Source of the DNA: Fusibacter_C sp942493125
Lineage (GTDB): Bacteria > Bacillota > Clostridia > Peptostreptococcales > Acidaminobacteraceae
Direction: 5' to 3'
Assembly: GCA_942493125.1 (NCBI GenBank)
Contig: OW818667.1
Location: 1,178,001 to 1,242,000 of the forward strand
DNA: 64,000 nt
Shown: positions 18,083-25,673 of the stretch, one piece after another
Numbering within the stretch: position 1 is the stretch's first letter
Layout: every line of letters starts with the position of its first letter
Notes under the pieces: generated by a model
The model's input: only the letters and a program-made list of their open reading frames with translations
What the model was told of the DNA's origin: nothing
Databases searched by the model: none
Translations under genes and position numbers: made by a program

Positions 18083-18472
18083 TTATAAACCCAGAAGTCG
18101 CATGCCTTCTTTTAAATATGTAGCGAGCGGTCTCTTAGAAACGATGGTGCCAATCTCTATTTCTATGTCATTGGTCCATATGAGTCGTCTCAATTTTTCA
18201 TCAAAAATAGCTTCAGCTGACTTATCAGAAATTTCAATATCATTGTCACGTCCTAAATACATTATCGTTTGTAGCGTTTGAATCTGTTCATAACTGAACG
18301 TTCTTAGGAATCCACCAATCAATTTATCCTCAGAAAGTTGCGGGTCATCTTTCCGCACCCATTCTGTATAACCAGCGCCACTAGTCATAATCGTTTTTGA
18401 TGGCAACCCTTCTCTTCGCATGGCCATCTCAATTAGTTTTTCAATATCCTTTTTCTTGACGCAATATAACAT
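18083..18472 (-). CDS. hypothetical protein, 129 residues
   Basis: I do not recognise the family with confidence. The protein is soluble, mostly helical and charged, with SYEQIQTLQTIMYLGRDNDIEI in the middle, and it has no signal peptide or transmembrane segment. GGAGGC precedes the ATG, so it is a real gene. A 17-bp perfect inverted repeat (18497-18513) lies 25 bases upstream of the start codon. It is downstream of, and on the same strand as, the RRNPP-type regulator, but separated from it by a strong terminator, so it has its own promoter. It could be that regulator's target. Confidence 0.7.
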   Translation of the reverse strand: MLYCVKKKDIEKLIEMAMRREGLPSKTIMTSGAGYTEWVRKDDPQLSEDKLIGGFLRTFSYEQIQTLQTIMYLGRDNDIEISDKSAEAIFDEKLRRLIWTNDIEIEIGTIVSKRPLATYLKEGMRLLGL

Positions 18473-18496
18473 GTCGTGCCTCCATAAACATCACTC

Positions 18497-18513
18497 ATGC
18501 AAATGTTTTGCAT
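18497..18513. promoter_or_regulatory. inverted repeat ATGCAAA-N3-TTTGCAT
   Basis: A perfect seven-base inverted repeat with a three-base centre sits in the promoter or leader region of the gene at 18083. Its ATGnA/TnCAT half-sites recall the PlcR box of RRNPP regulators, but the spacing is three bases longer. Confidence 0.5.
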
Positions 18514-18541
18514 ATTCTTATATTATATGAACGGCAAAATA

Positions 18542-18567
18542 AAAAATGCTAATTTATTAGCATTTTT
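18542..18567 (-). terminator. intrinsic terminator of the RRNPP-type regulator gene
   Basis: AAAAATGCTAA pairs perfectly with TTAGCATTTTT around a four-base loop. On the minus strand a run of six Ts follows, just past the stop at 18578. Confidence 0.9.
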
Positions 18568-18577
18568 GAGTGTAGCC

Positions 18578-19510
18578 TTACAGATCCTTTGCCAGATGAT
18601 GGTCGACACCATATTGTTCCTTTACTACTTTTGCAATGAATTTTTTTCTCTCACCATACGAATTTTGAATCGCGACTGTAAAGAGATCATAGCTATCTTT
18701 AATACCTAGGTTGTGATAAGCAATTGCCTTTCTCAATATTAAATTGATATATAAAGTATTTGTAAACGCAAGCTTAGAATTAGCGAAGGCAGCATCGACA
18801 AATTCAATGACTTTTTCATGTTCGTCCATCGTGTGAAATATGTATGCCATGGATTGATACAAGGCACCGAGTTGGTCCACACCGCGATCGTTTAAATATG
18901 GATAGTCTTCCAATTTTCGAATCATATCTTCACATGTGTTTATCGCAGTAGTAAATTGTCCAGATTGACGATACAGCGAAATTAAATAGATTGCTGCCAT
19001 GACTTCAAAAGGAAATAAATACGGTTCATTGAGCAAAGACTTTTGGTTTCTAGACAAAATTAAAAGTATATCTTCTATCACAATCACATTCACTTTAGAA
19101 TCAGTAATCTTGTCGATCTTCAAAGATTTCAAAGCATTTAAAAAAACGGTATAATACTGACTATTAGTATCTTCCGGATCTGATGATTCCATCAAGTCTC
19201 GTAATGCACTGTCTATGACATCGACCAAGCCAACTAAATCTATTTGGTTGATTTTATCTGTCGACTTCTTGATTAATTCTTCTGAAAAGAAACTTAGATG
19301 CGACCGACATTTTGAAAGTAGCTCTATCAAATCGTATCTATATAACGTAGATAATTTTTCAAGTGTATTTATCCGAGGTTCCGGCACACCCATCTCTAAT
19401 CGACGGAGTGTTTCAATCGAAATACCTGTGATATCTTTGACAGCCTCTCTTGTGAAACCACATTTTTTTCGAATTTTCAAAGCTATATTGCCAAAATCGA
19501 CATAATTCAT
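18578..19510 (-). CDS. XRE-TPR regulator of the RRNPP (PlcR/Rgg-like) type
   Basis: 310 residues. An N-terminal helix-turn-helix (about 8-60: LKIRKKCGFTREAVKDITGI, then SIETLRRLEMG) is followed by about 240 residues of helical repeats (FEVMAAIYLISLYRQSGQF, LGALYQSMAYIFHTMDEHE, LILRKAIAYHNLGI) like the TPR peptide-binding domain of PlcR, NprR and Rgg. In that family the TPR part binds a re-imported signal peptide. AGGTGA lies five bases before the ATG. A short secreted-peptide gene starts 81 bases away on the other strand, the arrangement expected for a cognate pheromone. A 12-bp palindrome sits between them. Confidence 0.85.
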   Translation of the reverse strand: MNYVDFGNIALKIRKKCGFTREAVKDITGISIETLRRLEMGVPEPRINTLEKLSTLYRYDLIELLSKCRSHLSFFSEELIKKSTDKINQIDLVGLVDVIDSALRDLMESSDPEDTNSQYYTVFLNALKSLKIDKITDSKVNVIVIEDILLILSRNQKSLLNEPYLFPFEVMAAIYLISLYRQSGQFTTAINTCEDMIRKLEDYPYLNDRGVDQLGALYQSMAYIFHTMDEHEKVIEFVDAAFANSKLAFTNTLYINLILRKAIAYHNLGIKDSYDLFTVAIQNSYGERKKFIAKVVKEQYGVDHHLAKDL

Positions 19511-19518
19511 ACAATCAC

Positions 19519-19530
19519 CTAATATATTAG
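19519..19530. promoter_or_regulatory. palindrome CTAATATATTAG between regulator and peptide genes
   Basis: A perfect 12-bp palindrome starts 8 bases upstream of the regulator start codon in the 81-base divergent region. It may be an autoregulatory site; the AT-rich sequence means chance is possible. Confidence 0.35.
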
Positions 19531-19591
19531 TAGTTTTTTTGTTTTATTTCATTGTATCCTAAGAGAGATAAAAAACCAAGGAGGCATTCAT

Positions 19592-19732
19592 ATGAAAAAT
19601 AAAAAGATGTTAATTTTATTACTTTTAACAATCCTGTCATTAGGCATCGCTACGGAAACTGCAAGCAGCAAAAATTATGTGGCTGGAGAAAGTGACATCC
19701 CAATCTACATAGGCAGATCTATCAGAGTTTAA
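19592..19732 (+). CDS. 46-residue secreted propeptide, candidate signal for the RRNPP regulator
   Basis: An ATG with a near-ideal site (AAGGAGG, seven bases upstream) opens a 46-codon frame. The product begins MKNKK and continues with a hydrophobic core (MLILLLLTILSLGIA) and a small-residue region (ETASS), a signal peptide. The tail is KNYVAGESDIPIYIGRSIRV. This matches the layout of Phr, PapR and NprX pro-pheromones, in which the mature peptide comes from the C-terminus; DIPIYIGRSIRV would be the candidate region. A weak hairpin (19756-19771) follows. No homologue is recognised. The divergent RRNPP-type regulator makes a signalling role likely, but this is inference. Confidence 0.75.
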   Translation: MKNKKMLILLLLTILSLGIATETASSKNYVAGESDIPIYIGRSIRV

Positions 19733-19945
19733 AATCCCACTCCTTCTTAATTATGGCAACTTTACAGTTGCAATTTCCAAGAAAAATGACCGTCAGTGCA
19801 TGTAAATGTATAGGAGGGTTATTTTTTTTGTTCAAAACGCGACAATATGGTATTATGGAATCATATCACAACTGGAACTAAATCAGCTATTCAAGCGTCT
19901 AACTGGTATAACCCAGAATATTTACCTACAAAAAGGAGAAGGCCT

Positions 19946-20332
19946 ATGTTGCCAGAAAAAAAATCAAAAAAATGGCTTAATGTTTTTCTCATATACGCCG
20001 CAATTGTATTCTTAGGATTTATCGCAACGAGGATGATTCTTGGAAGTGAAATCAACGGTCGCATGATTTTTATGTTCGCGTTGACTGCTTTTGGTTCTGC
20101 ACTGTTACCAGCACTTGCTGGGTATTATGGTAAAACGTTATTTTTTATGATCTATACAAGTGCCAATCTCATCGGTCTACTTTATATGTTCAAGCTTGTG
20201 CTTATGGACAGTGAGACGGGATGGGCTGATTTAACAAGTGTTGTCGTCTATATTTATTTATTACCCGTTGGTGCATTCTTAGCGCTTTTGGCAGAGGTCA
20301 TAAGCTATTTCAGGAGTAATAAGAATAAGTAA
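19946..20332 (+). CDS. small four-helix membrane protein, unknown
   Basis: About 128 residues: a lysine-rich start (MLPEKKSKKW), then four predicted transmembrane helices and a basic tail (SNKNK). GGAGAAGG precedes the ATG at 19946; a longer frame from 19847 adds a segment without signal features and is not preferred. The gene follows the propeptide gene by 213 bases with no strong terminator between them, so it could be on the same transcript and may relate to peptide export or immunity. That is speculation; no family is recognised. Confidence 0.6.
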   Translation: MLPEKKSKKWLNVFLIYAAIVFLGFIATRMILGSEINGRMIFMFALTAFGSALLPALAGYYGKTLFFMIYTSANLIGLLYMFKLVLMDSETGWADLTSVVVYIYLLPVGAFLALLAEVISYFRSNKNK

Positions 20333-20409
20333 TTCAAAGAACTTGTCTAGCATCAATAGCGCATTTAATGATAAAATAAGATTGAAAATTCTTAAAGGAG
20401 ATCAATCTT

Positions 20410-20709
20410 ATGATGAGTATGTTTATCAAATCGATTCAACTTGATGCAAATAACCGCATTGTCGTGCAGCTGCAGGACATGATGGCAGAATACCTTTTAA
20501 AAGACGAAGCAAAACAAATGCTTAAGGAAATGGCCGTCAAAACACTGGGTTCAGATTTTATCAAATTAGAAGTTGCTAAAACGAGCTTTAGGGTCACCGT
20601 TGTTGAAGGCACTGAAGCAGCTTCTAAAGAGAAAGTTGAAACTGAAATCATAAAAGCCATTGAGATGGCGATGTCATTTATGTCACAAATGAACAACAAA
20701 GAAGAATAA
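20410..20709 (+). CDS. hypothetical protein, 99 residues
   Basis: A small soluble alpha/beta protein without a recognised family. It starts MMSMFIKSIQLDANNRIVVQ and ends in a Met-rich helix (IKAIEMAMSFMSQMNNKEE). AAAGGAG lies ten bases before the first ATG, and later Met codons at 20413 and 20419 are alternative starts. A clear terminator follows, so it is probably a single-gene unit. Confidence 0.6.
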   Translation: MMSMFIKSIQLDANNRIVVQLQDMMAEYLLKDEAKQMLKEMAVKTLGSDFIKLEVAKTSFRVTVVEGTEAASKEKVETEIIKAIEMAMSFMSQMNNKEE

Positions 20710-20743
20710 CAAAAATAATAGCATAAAAATAGCGCAAAATATG

Positions 20744-20776
20744 AAAAAGGGTGCATCGCGAGATGACCCCTTTTTT
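20744..20776 (+). terminator. intrinsic terminator
   Basis: The arms AAAAAGGG and CCCTTTTTT with an inner CATC/GATG pairing and a tetraloop GCGA end the 20410 gene. Six Ts follow on the plus strand. Confidence 0.85.
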
Positions 20777-20815
20777 CGTCCCTTTTAGTTCCCTATTTTC
20801 TACCACTCATTATAA

Positions 20816-21319
20816 CTACCACTTTTCATAATGCACAAGTGATTCGTTAAAGCGTTCATCGATTTCACGTGCTTCATCTGCAACACCTAAGGCGACTATA
20901 GCCGCGGGGATGATATTTGAAGGCAAATCCAGCAACATGGACAGGTTCTCCACAAGAACTGGGTTAGGATACACACCGCACCAACAAGATCCGAGGTTCA
21001 TGGAAGTGGCTTCTAATAACATATTTTGAACTGCGGCAGACATGTCTTGAATCCAAAAAACGCCCTCGTATTTTATGTTTGTTAGATCGGCACAGGCGAT
21101 AATGGCAGCAGGCGCTGATTTGAGCATCTGCGTGTACGGGTGAAATGACGTGATGGCTTCCAAGGTCTCGCGTTTCGTGATGACGATGAAATGCCATGGC
21201 TTTTCATTGCCAGCGGATGGTGCATAGGTTCCCGCTCTAATGACCTGTAGGATTTGACTTTCCTCAAGTGGGATGTCTTTATATTTTCTGATACTTCGTC
21301 TCGTGTATATTTCTTTCAT
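20816..21319 (-). CDS. nitroreductase-family flavoprotein
   Basis: 167 residues with the family hallmarks: RRSIRKYKD (FMN phosphate contacts) at the start, APSAGNEKPWHFIVI, and the C-terminal region around MNLGSCWCGVYPN and AAIVALG. It is likely an FMN-dependent NAD(P)H oxidoreductase of the short type common in anaerobes; the physiological acceptor is unknown. A perfect-spacing promoter lies upstream at 21375-21403. Confidence 0.9.
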   Translation of the reverse strand: MKEIYTRRSIRKYKDIPLEESQILQVIRAGTYAPSAGNEKPWHFIVITKRETLEAITSFHPYTQMLKSAPAAIIACADLTNIKYEGVFWIQDMSAAVQNMLLEATSMNLGSCWCGVYPNPVLVENLSMLLDLPSNIIPAAIVALGVADEAREIDERFNESLVHYEKW

Positions 21320-21374
21320 TTCTGACCGCCTTCCTTTTTAGAAATACTTTCTAATCTTTGACTCATTTGAATCT

Positions 21375-21403
21375 ATTATATATGGAATTTGCATAAGAGA
21401 CAA
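21375..21403 (-). promoter_or_regulatory. promoter of the nitroreductase gene
   Basis: TTGTCT (21398-21403) and consensus TATAAT (21375-21380) are separated by 17 bases on the minus strand. A 10-bp palindrome ATTCGCGAAT (21410-21419) lies just upstream, in the region shared with the divergent gene. Confidence 0.65.
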
Positions 21404-21490
21404 AAACTAATTCGCGAATAATCCGAATCATAAAGGTGTATAATATTAGCATAAAAAGGTCACCGTTTTCGTTTGATAAGGAGGGTTATT

Positions 21491-22438
21491 ATGAACGTAA
21501 TAGATTGGTTGATGACGGGGGATGCCGCAATTCAAAGATTGACCTCAAAAGCATTGCTTAATGTTGAGTTACCTTATGAAGAGGATGGCTATATCAAACG
21601 CTATCTTGCACTATACGATTCTAAAACCGGCCTTTGGGGTGGCGGTGTCTATGGACCAAAATGGATTTCGACGCATTATACGATGCTCGAACTTAAGTAT
21701 TTGGCGCTGGATCCTAATAACGTTGCTTACCATACAGGGCTTGGCCACATCATGGATCATGAATGGCGAACTGCAGAGATGACACATCCACGTGAGGGGC
21801 TTGACATCTGCGTGCTTGGTATGGTTATCGGACTTGCTGTTTATGGCCATAGCAAAGATGTTCGCATAGATGAAATGGTTGACTATATCCTTGCACATCA
21901 AATGCCCGATGGCGGTTGGAACTGTTCATGGGACAGTAAGCGGAGACCAACCCACAAAAGTTCTCTACATACGACACTCACAGTGTTGGAAGCATTCGAT
22001 TTATATCTTTCGAATGGCTACACACATCAAACAGATACCATCAAAACAATGGTTGTAGAAGCGGAAGAGTTCATTCTTAAAAAGAATCTCTTTAGGTCAG
22101 TAAGAACCGGTGAGATAATTAACCCCGATTTCATAAAATGCCATTACCCTACGCGCTGGAAATATGATGCGTTCAGGGCACTTGAATACTTCGCGACAGC
22201 TGAGAGACCTTATGATCCACGCATGCAGGAAGCCATAGACCTTGTCATCAAAGGGATGCGCAAGGGTTTTATCAGCAAAGGGTCCCAATATTCAGGTAGA
22301 CTGCATTTTCAGTTAGAAACAACCAAAGCTGGGCGTTTTAACACATTGAGGGCACTTATCATCCTCAAGGCATATGCCCCTGAATACTATATGGACTTAA
22401 TTAACAACGAAGCAAGAATCGACTATACCATTTTATGA
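21491..22438 (+). CDS. prenyltransferase/squalene-cyclase-fold protein
   Basis: About 315 residues. Repeated helical-barrel motifs (GLWGGGVYGPKWISTHYTMLEL, MPDGGWNCSWDS, HTTLTVLEAF) match the alpha/alpha toroid of squalene cyclases and prenyltransferases. The length is about half that of true squalene-hopene cyclases and I do not see the DXDD catalytic motif, so it is likely a domain protein with another role. The ATG at 21491 follows AAGGAGGG closely; an upstream start at 21473 overlaps the ribosome site and is not preferred. No terpene genes are nearby. Confidence 0.75.
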   Translation: MNVIDWLMTGDAAIQRLTSKALLNVELPYEEDGYIKRYLALYDSKTGLWGGGVYGPKWISTHYTMLELKYLALDPNNVAYHTGLGHIMDHEWRTAEMTHPREGLDICVLGMVIGLAVYGHSKDVRIDEMVDYILAHQMPDGGWNCSWDSKRRPTHKSSLHTTLTVLEAFDLYLSNGYTHQTDTIKTMVVEAEEFILKKNLFRSVRTGEIINPDFIKCHYPTRWKYDAFRALEYFATAERPYDPRMQEAIDLVIKGMRKGFISKGSQYSGRLHFQLETTKAGRFNTLRALIILKAYAPEYYMDLINNEARIDYTIL

Positions 22439-22458
22439 ATATTCTTTTCTAATAGCCG

Positions 22459-23001
22459 TTATTCTTTTAAGATACTCTCGCGCTTAAGGCCGTTGACCTT
22501 GAGCTTGATCTTCACTAAGCCGATCGCCAACAAGATACTAAGTAGACCCGTCAACGTTCCCATAATCATGAATGTATGCTGTGGCTCATCTGCGTAATGA
22601 CCGAACATGTTAAAAGTTGAGATTACATTTACAGGTAGTACTGCAAACAGTAAAAACATAATGCGTTTATAATGGGCAATTCTAGATTGTACATCTGAAA
22701 ACAGTTGAAAATGACCTTCTTCTGTCGTCTTTTTAAAATAAGCCCATCTAAAAACCGATCCGACATACTCGGCGCCAGTCTCTTCTAAAAAAGCAATATA
22801 AGCTTGGCTTTCTCTGTTCATCGGCAAATTATCCAAGAGCTCCAGTCGATACTCAAAGCGATTGCTTCGATTGTCACTGAATACGTATCTGCATAATCCC
22901 ACATCGATGAGCTCTAATCCCATAACTGACATGCTGTTCAACCACGCCTCTTCCTTCTCGAAATCATAGGCTAAGAATATTTTATACTTGGTAATATTCA
23001 T
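22459..23001 (-). CDS. DUF2812 membrane protein
   Basis: 180 residues. The N-terminal soluble part (KYKIFLAYDFEKEEAWLNSM, YRLELLDNLP, GAEYVGSVFRWAYFKK) matches DUF2812. Two C-terminal transmembrane helices follow. In Firmicutes these proteins are nearly always encoded next to a PadR regulator and probably sense or protect against membrane-active compounds. Here the ATG overlaps the PadR stop by four bases (ATGA), so they are translationally coupled. Confidence 0.85.
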   Translation of the reverse strand: MNITKYKIFLAYDFEKEEAWLNSMSVMGLELIDVGLCRYVFSDNRSNRFEYRLELLDNLPMNRESQAYIAFLEETGAEYVGSVFRWAYFKKTTEEGHFQLFSDVQSRIAHYKRIMFLLFAVLPVNVISTFNMFGHYADEPQHTFMIMGTLTGLLSILLAIGLVKIKLKVNGLKRESILKE

Positions 23002-23327
23002 CTTTCGTACCTCCTTACGACATCTTCTCCGTTTTTTATGAGTTCACGCAGTCGATGAATCTCACCATCAACGACGTCCTTGCCCGCATCAGTTATGACA
23101 TACTCTTTTTTTCGTGCCCCTTTATCACCGGGCAAAGCCTCAATATATCTTTTATCCAATAATGTGTTGATCGCACCGTATAATGTCCCAGCTGCAAGAT
23201 TCACTCGATGCTCACTGAGCAGCAATACGTTTTGCATGATACCATAACCGTGCAATGGCTCATACAATGATAAAAGGATGTAGTAGACGCCTTCTGTCAG
23301 TACAATGCGGTCGTTTGATTTATCCAT
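22998..23327 (-). CDS. PadR-family transcriptional regulator
   Basis: 109 residues, the short PadR type: LTEGVYYILLSLYEPLHGYGIMQ, AAGTLYGAINTLLDKRYIE and the wing RKKEYVITDAGK. PadR proteins repress a neighbouring membrane or efflux gene until a phenolic compound or antibiotic binds. It is the first gene of a two-gene operon with DUF2812. A cluster of TATATCG repeats lies just upstream (23352-23406) and is the likely autoregulatory site. Confidence 0.9.
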   Translation of the reverse strand: MDKSNDRIVLTEGVYYILLSLYEPLHGYGIMQNVLLLSEHRVNLAAGTLYGAINTLLDKRYIEALPGDKGARKKEYVITDAGKDVVDGEIHRLRELIKNGEDVVRRYER

Positions 23328-23351
23328 TTTCCACCTCTAAATTTACCTTTT

Positions 23352-23406
23352 TATATCGGGAGACTGTATATCGTCCTATGATACAACTATATCGCCACCC
23401 GATATA
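23352..23406. promoter_or_regulatory. cluster of TATATCG repeats, candidate PadR operator
   Basis: TATATCG occurs at 23352, 23367 and 23388, and its complement CGATATA at 23400. The outermost copies form a perfect 10-bp inverted repeat (TTATATCGGG/CCCGATATAA, 23351-23360 and 23398-23407). Confidence 0.55.
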
Positions 23407-23425
23407 AAAGTCAAGTCGTAACTAT

Positions 23426-23461
23426 AAAAAAAGTGAAACCATAATTGGCTTCACTTTTTTT
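23426..23461. terminator. terminator-like hairpin between divergent genes
   Basis: AAAAAAAGTGAA pairs with TTCACTTTTTTT around a short loop. A and T runs flank both sides. It sits between two divergent promoters, abutting the -35 of the rightward gene, so it may insulate the two units rather than end a gene. Confidence 0.65.
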
Positions 23462-23489
23462 GTACATAACTGGGCTAAAAGGTTATAAT
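23460..23489 (+). promoter_or_regulatory. promoter of the BrxC/BrxD-type ATPase gene
   Basis: TTGTAC (23460-23465) and consensus TATAAT (23484-23489) are separated by 18 bases. The -35 overlaps the end of the hairpin at 23426-23461. Confidence 0.6.
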
Positions 23490-23516
23490 ACTATTAGGTT
23501 TCATTGGAGGTAATTT

Positions 23517-24716
23517 TTGCATATATCAAACGAAGACGCCTTAAAACTCATCAACGCACTCCGAAGTGGCACAACGCCGCATCATCATGCTGAAATGCTT
23601 GCAACAGGCAGAAAAGAAGAAATCGAAGAATTCAGAAGGTGTCTGGATTTATTGGCTAAAGATGCTGGACTCGTGAAAATCATCACGGGTGATTTTGGCG
23701 TTGGCAAATCCTTCTTAGTCAATACATTTAAGCGACTTGCCCTGGAAGAGGATTACGTCATCTCCGACTTCCAGATTAATAATGGGTTTAGACTTAACAA
23801 ACTCGAGGACCTTTATTATGCCATCATGCACAACCTCTATTTAAAAGACAAACCCAATATGAAAGCGTCATTTGACGACATATTTGATTGGTGGGTTAAG
23901 AACCTTCAAAACGCACCTTTTGCTGATCGCAAACGCTATGAGGTAAATACAGTCTGTCAGGAACTTTCAAAATACAATAGAAACTATGCTCGAGCATTTT
24001 TGAGCTTTATGCGCGGCCGTATTCAGCGCAATCAAGAGATGATGAACGTCTCAGGTGCCTGGATTACAGGTGAACGCAATATTCCCTATGCCCTGAAGCA
24101 AAAATATGATTTGGTTGGTAGTGTTGACAAGACCAACACGCTCGACTTTTTGAAAGCGTTTACAAAACTGGTCACGTTACTTGACTATAAAGGCCTCATC
24201 GTCTTCATTGACGAAATAGACCTCGTCTTGCATGACAGAAATGACATAAGACATACGGCTTACAGCAACTTGAAACAATTGATCGATTTATCCACTTCTG
24301 GAGATATGCCCAATATCATGTTCGTATTCTCAGGGACACAAGAAATTTTAGACGATCCAGAACGCGGTTTCCTATCAAATGTACCATTGTCTCAGCGTCT
24401 CAATTTGAGCATGCGAGACAAAGGATCTGATGCTTCTTCTACAAGCTCACAAACGACAATGCGTCATAGCATCCTAAAACTAAACCCCCTAGATGCTGAA
24501 TCACTCATGGCTTTAACACATAAAATCGTGCGTCTTTATGGCCAGAACACGAGACGGCCTTTGACTATCGACCCACATATCCTTTTCAGCAATGTGATGA
24601 AAGAAATGAACCCTCAAACTATGGTGACTCGCCATTATGTCACAAAACTCATCGAACATTTAGACTTGCTTCCCGTCCCCGAACATGAGGACGGTGCCAC
24701 CAACGACGAGTGGTAG
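23517..24716 (+). CDS. lone BrxC/BrxD-type (DUF2791) P-loop ATPase
   Basis: 399 residues: Walker A GDFGVGKSF, Walker B LIVFIDEIDLV, and the N-terminal ALRSGTTPHHHAEMLATGR typical of DUF2791 ATPases, among them BrxD of some BREX phage-defence systems. It starts with TTG at 23517, set by GGAGG six bases upstream; there is no usable ATG. No other BREX gene (pglX, pglZ, brxL) is in the window, so it stands alone. Its last 57 bases overlap the convergent flippase-like gene. The role is unknown; a defence link is only family-based. Confidence 0.8.
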   Translation: MHISNEDALKLINALRSGTTPHHHAEMLATGRKEEIEEFRRCLDLLAKDAGLVKIITGDFGVGKSFLVNTFKRLALEEDYVISDFQINNGFRLNKLEDLYYAIMHNLYLKDKPNMKASFDDIFDWWVKNLQNAPFADRKRYEVNTVCQELSKYNRNYARAFLSFMRGRIQRNQEMMNVSGAWITGERNIPYALKQKYDLVGSVDKTNTLDFLKAFTKLVTLLDYKGLIVFIDEIDLVLHDRNDIRHTAYSNLKQLIDLSTSGDMPNIMFVFSGTQEILDDPERGFLSNVPLSQRLNLSMRDKGSDASSTSSQTTMRHSILKLNPLDAESLMALTHKIVRLYGQNTRRPLTIDPHILFSNVMKEMNPQTMVTRHYVTKLIEHLDLLPVPEHEDGATNDEW

Positions 24717-25673
24717 ATAATAAGTATAAAGGCGCCACAACAAAAGCGCAGTAATGATAATCTGCGATGGAAAGAAGATCTGATAGATTAGGTAAAAACT
24801 GCCTTCAGCGCCGATAGCTGCACCAGGTATCGGTATAAATGCCGTTACCATTGAGACAAACGCCGCTGCACCAATCATGTAAAAAATTGAGAGGTGCGTC
24901 ATATGAAAACCATAACCAATCACAAGTGGGATGCAAAAGAAAACAGTTAACTGGACAATCGACAAAAATCCCACAATAAGCCATGTCATTAAGCCATTGC
25001 GCGTCTCTCCCATTTTTATGTGAAAGAGATCAATTTGTCCAATCAATTTATCGGTGGCCTGCTCAACGCGCGCTGAATGAAACCGCCTCTTTAAGCATTG
25101 AGAGAATCCGATGACAAGCCCTCTCGTAAATTTATAATTATAGGCAATCATTAAAAGACATCCTACAACAAAAGCATTGACTAAGAATCCCACTGTACCT
25201 AGATATATGAAATTTGGAATTTGACCTAAGAAGAATTTTGCTTCAAAGACCAACACCAATAGGCTATACATAACGAGAACCGCTTGATAGATGATGAATT
25301 TTTTAGTCAAAACAGATGCGCCTGTGCCCAAAGGTACTTTTTGACGATGCAGCATGTAGAGTTGGGCTGGTTGACCACCCGATGCAAATGGTGTTATGCC
25401 ATTGAAAAACTGACCCGCTAGTGTGATTCTTAGAGATTTCCAAAAACTCAATCTCTCTTTGGCGTGATCAAGCAAATGATGTAGAATGATCGCTTCAAAT
25501 AGCCAATAGATACAGATCAACAAGAATGCGTACAGGAGAAAAAAAGGACGTATTGCCTTTAAAGCAACCGCGATATTGTAAAATTCTCCTTTTGCAGCAA
25601 TCACACCTATAACAATAACTATTCCCGCGAGTGGGAACACCACATTAATTATATGCTTTTGATTTTTTATCAT
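24660..25673 (-). CDS. UPF0104/LPG-synthase-TM flippase-like membrane protein
   Basis: About 337 residues with eight or more transmembrane helices and the family marks AGQFFNGITPFASGGQPAQLY and PIPGAAIGAEGSFY. These proteins are related to the membrane half of MprF and often accompany glycolipid glycosyltransferases, probably translocating lipids. The gene overlaps the end of the glycosyltransferase gene upstream. A GTG at 25682 is an alternative start to the ATG at 25673. Its 3' end overlaps the convergent ATPase gene, an unusual arrangement. Confidence 0.85.
   Translation of the reverse strand: MIKNQKHIINVVFPLAGIVIVIGVIAAKGEFYNIAVALKAIRPFFLLYAFLLICIYWLFEAIILHHLLDHAKERLSFWKSLRITLAGQFFNGITPFASGGQPAQLYMLHRQKVPLGTGASVLTKKFIIYQAVLVMYSLLVLVFEAKFFLGQIPNFIYLGTVGFLVNAFVVGCLLMIAYNYKFTRGLVIGFSQCLKRRFHSARVEQATDKLIGQIDLFHIKMGETRNGLMTWLIVGFLSIVQLTVFFCIPLVIGYGFHMTHLSIFYMIGAAAFVSMVTAFIPIPGAAIGAEGSFYLIYQIFFPSQIIITALLLWRLYTYYLPLVVGGTVLMFGDGKQV

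Noticed and set aside
18497..18513. True PlcR box
   Set aside because: The half-sites resemble it, but the spacing is three bases too long for the known consensus.
19828..19881. 17-codon frame with TTG start after AGGAGGG
   Set aside because: The site is good but the product is very short, has no signal features and the start is weak; kept only as a note.
19806..20015. 69-codon frame starting inside the region after the propeptide gene
   Set aside because: It overlaps the better supported membrane protein start at 19946 in another frame and lacks a usable ribosome site before its ATG.
23517..24716. BREX phage-defence island
   Set aside because: Only one BrxC/BrxD-type ATPase is present; no methyltransferase, PglZ or protease gene is found on either side.
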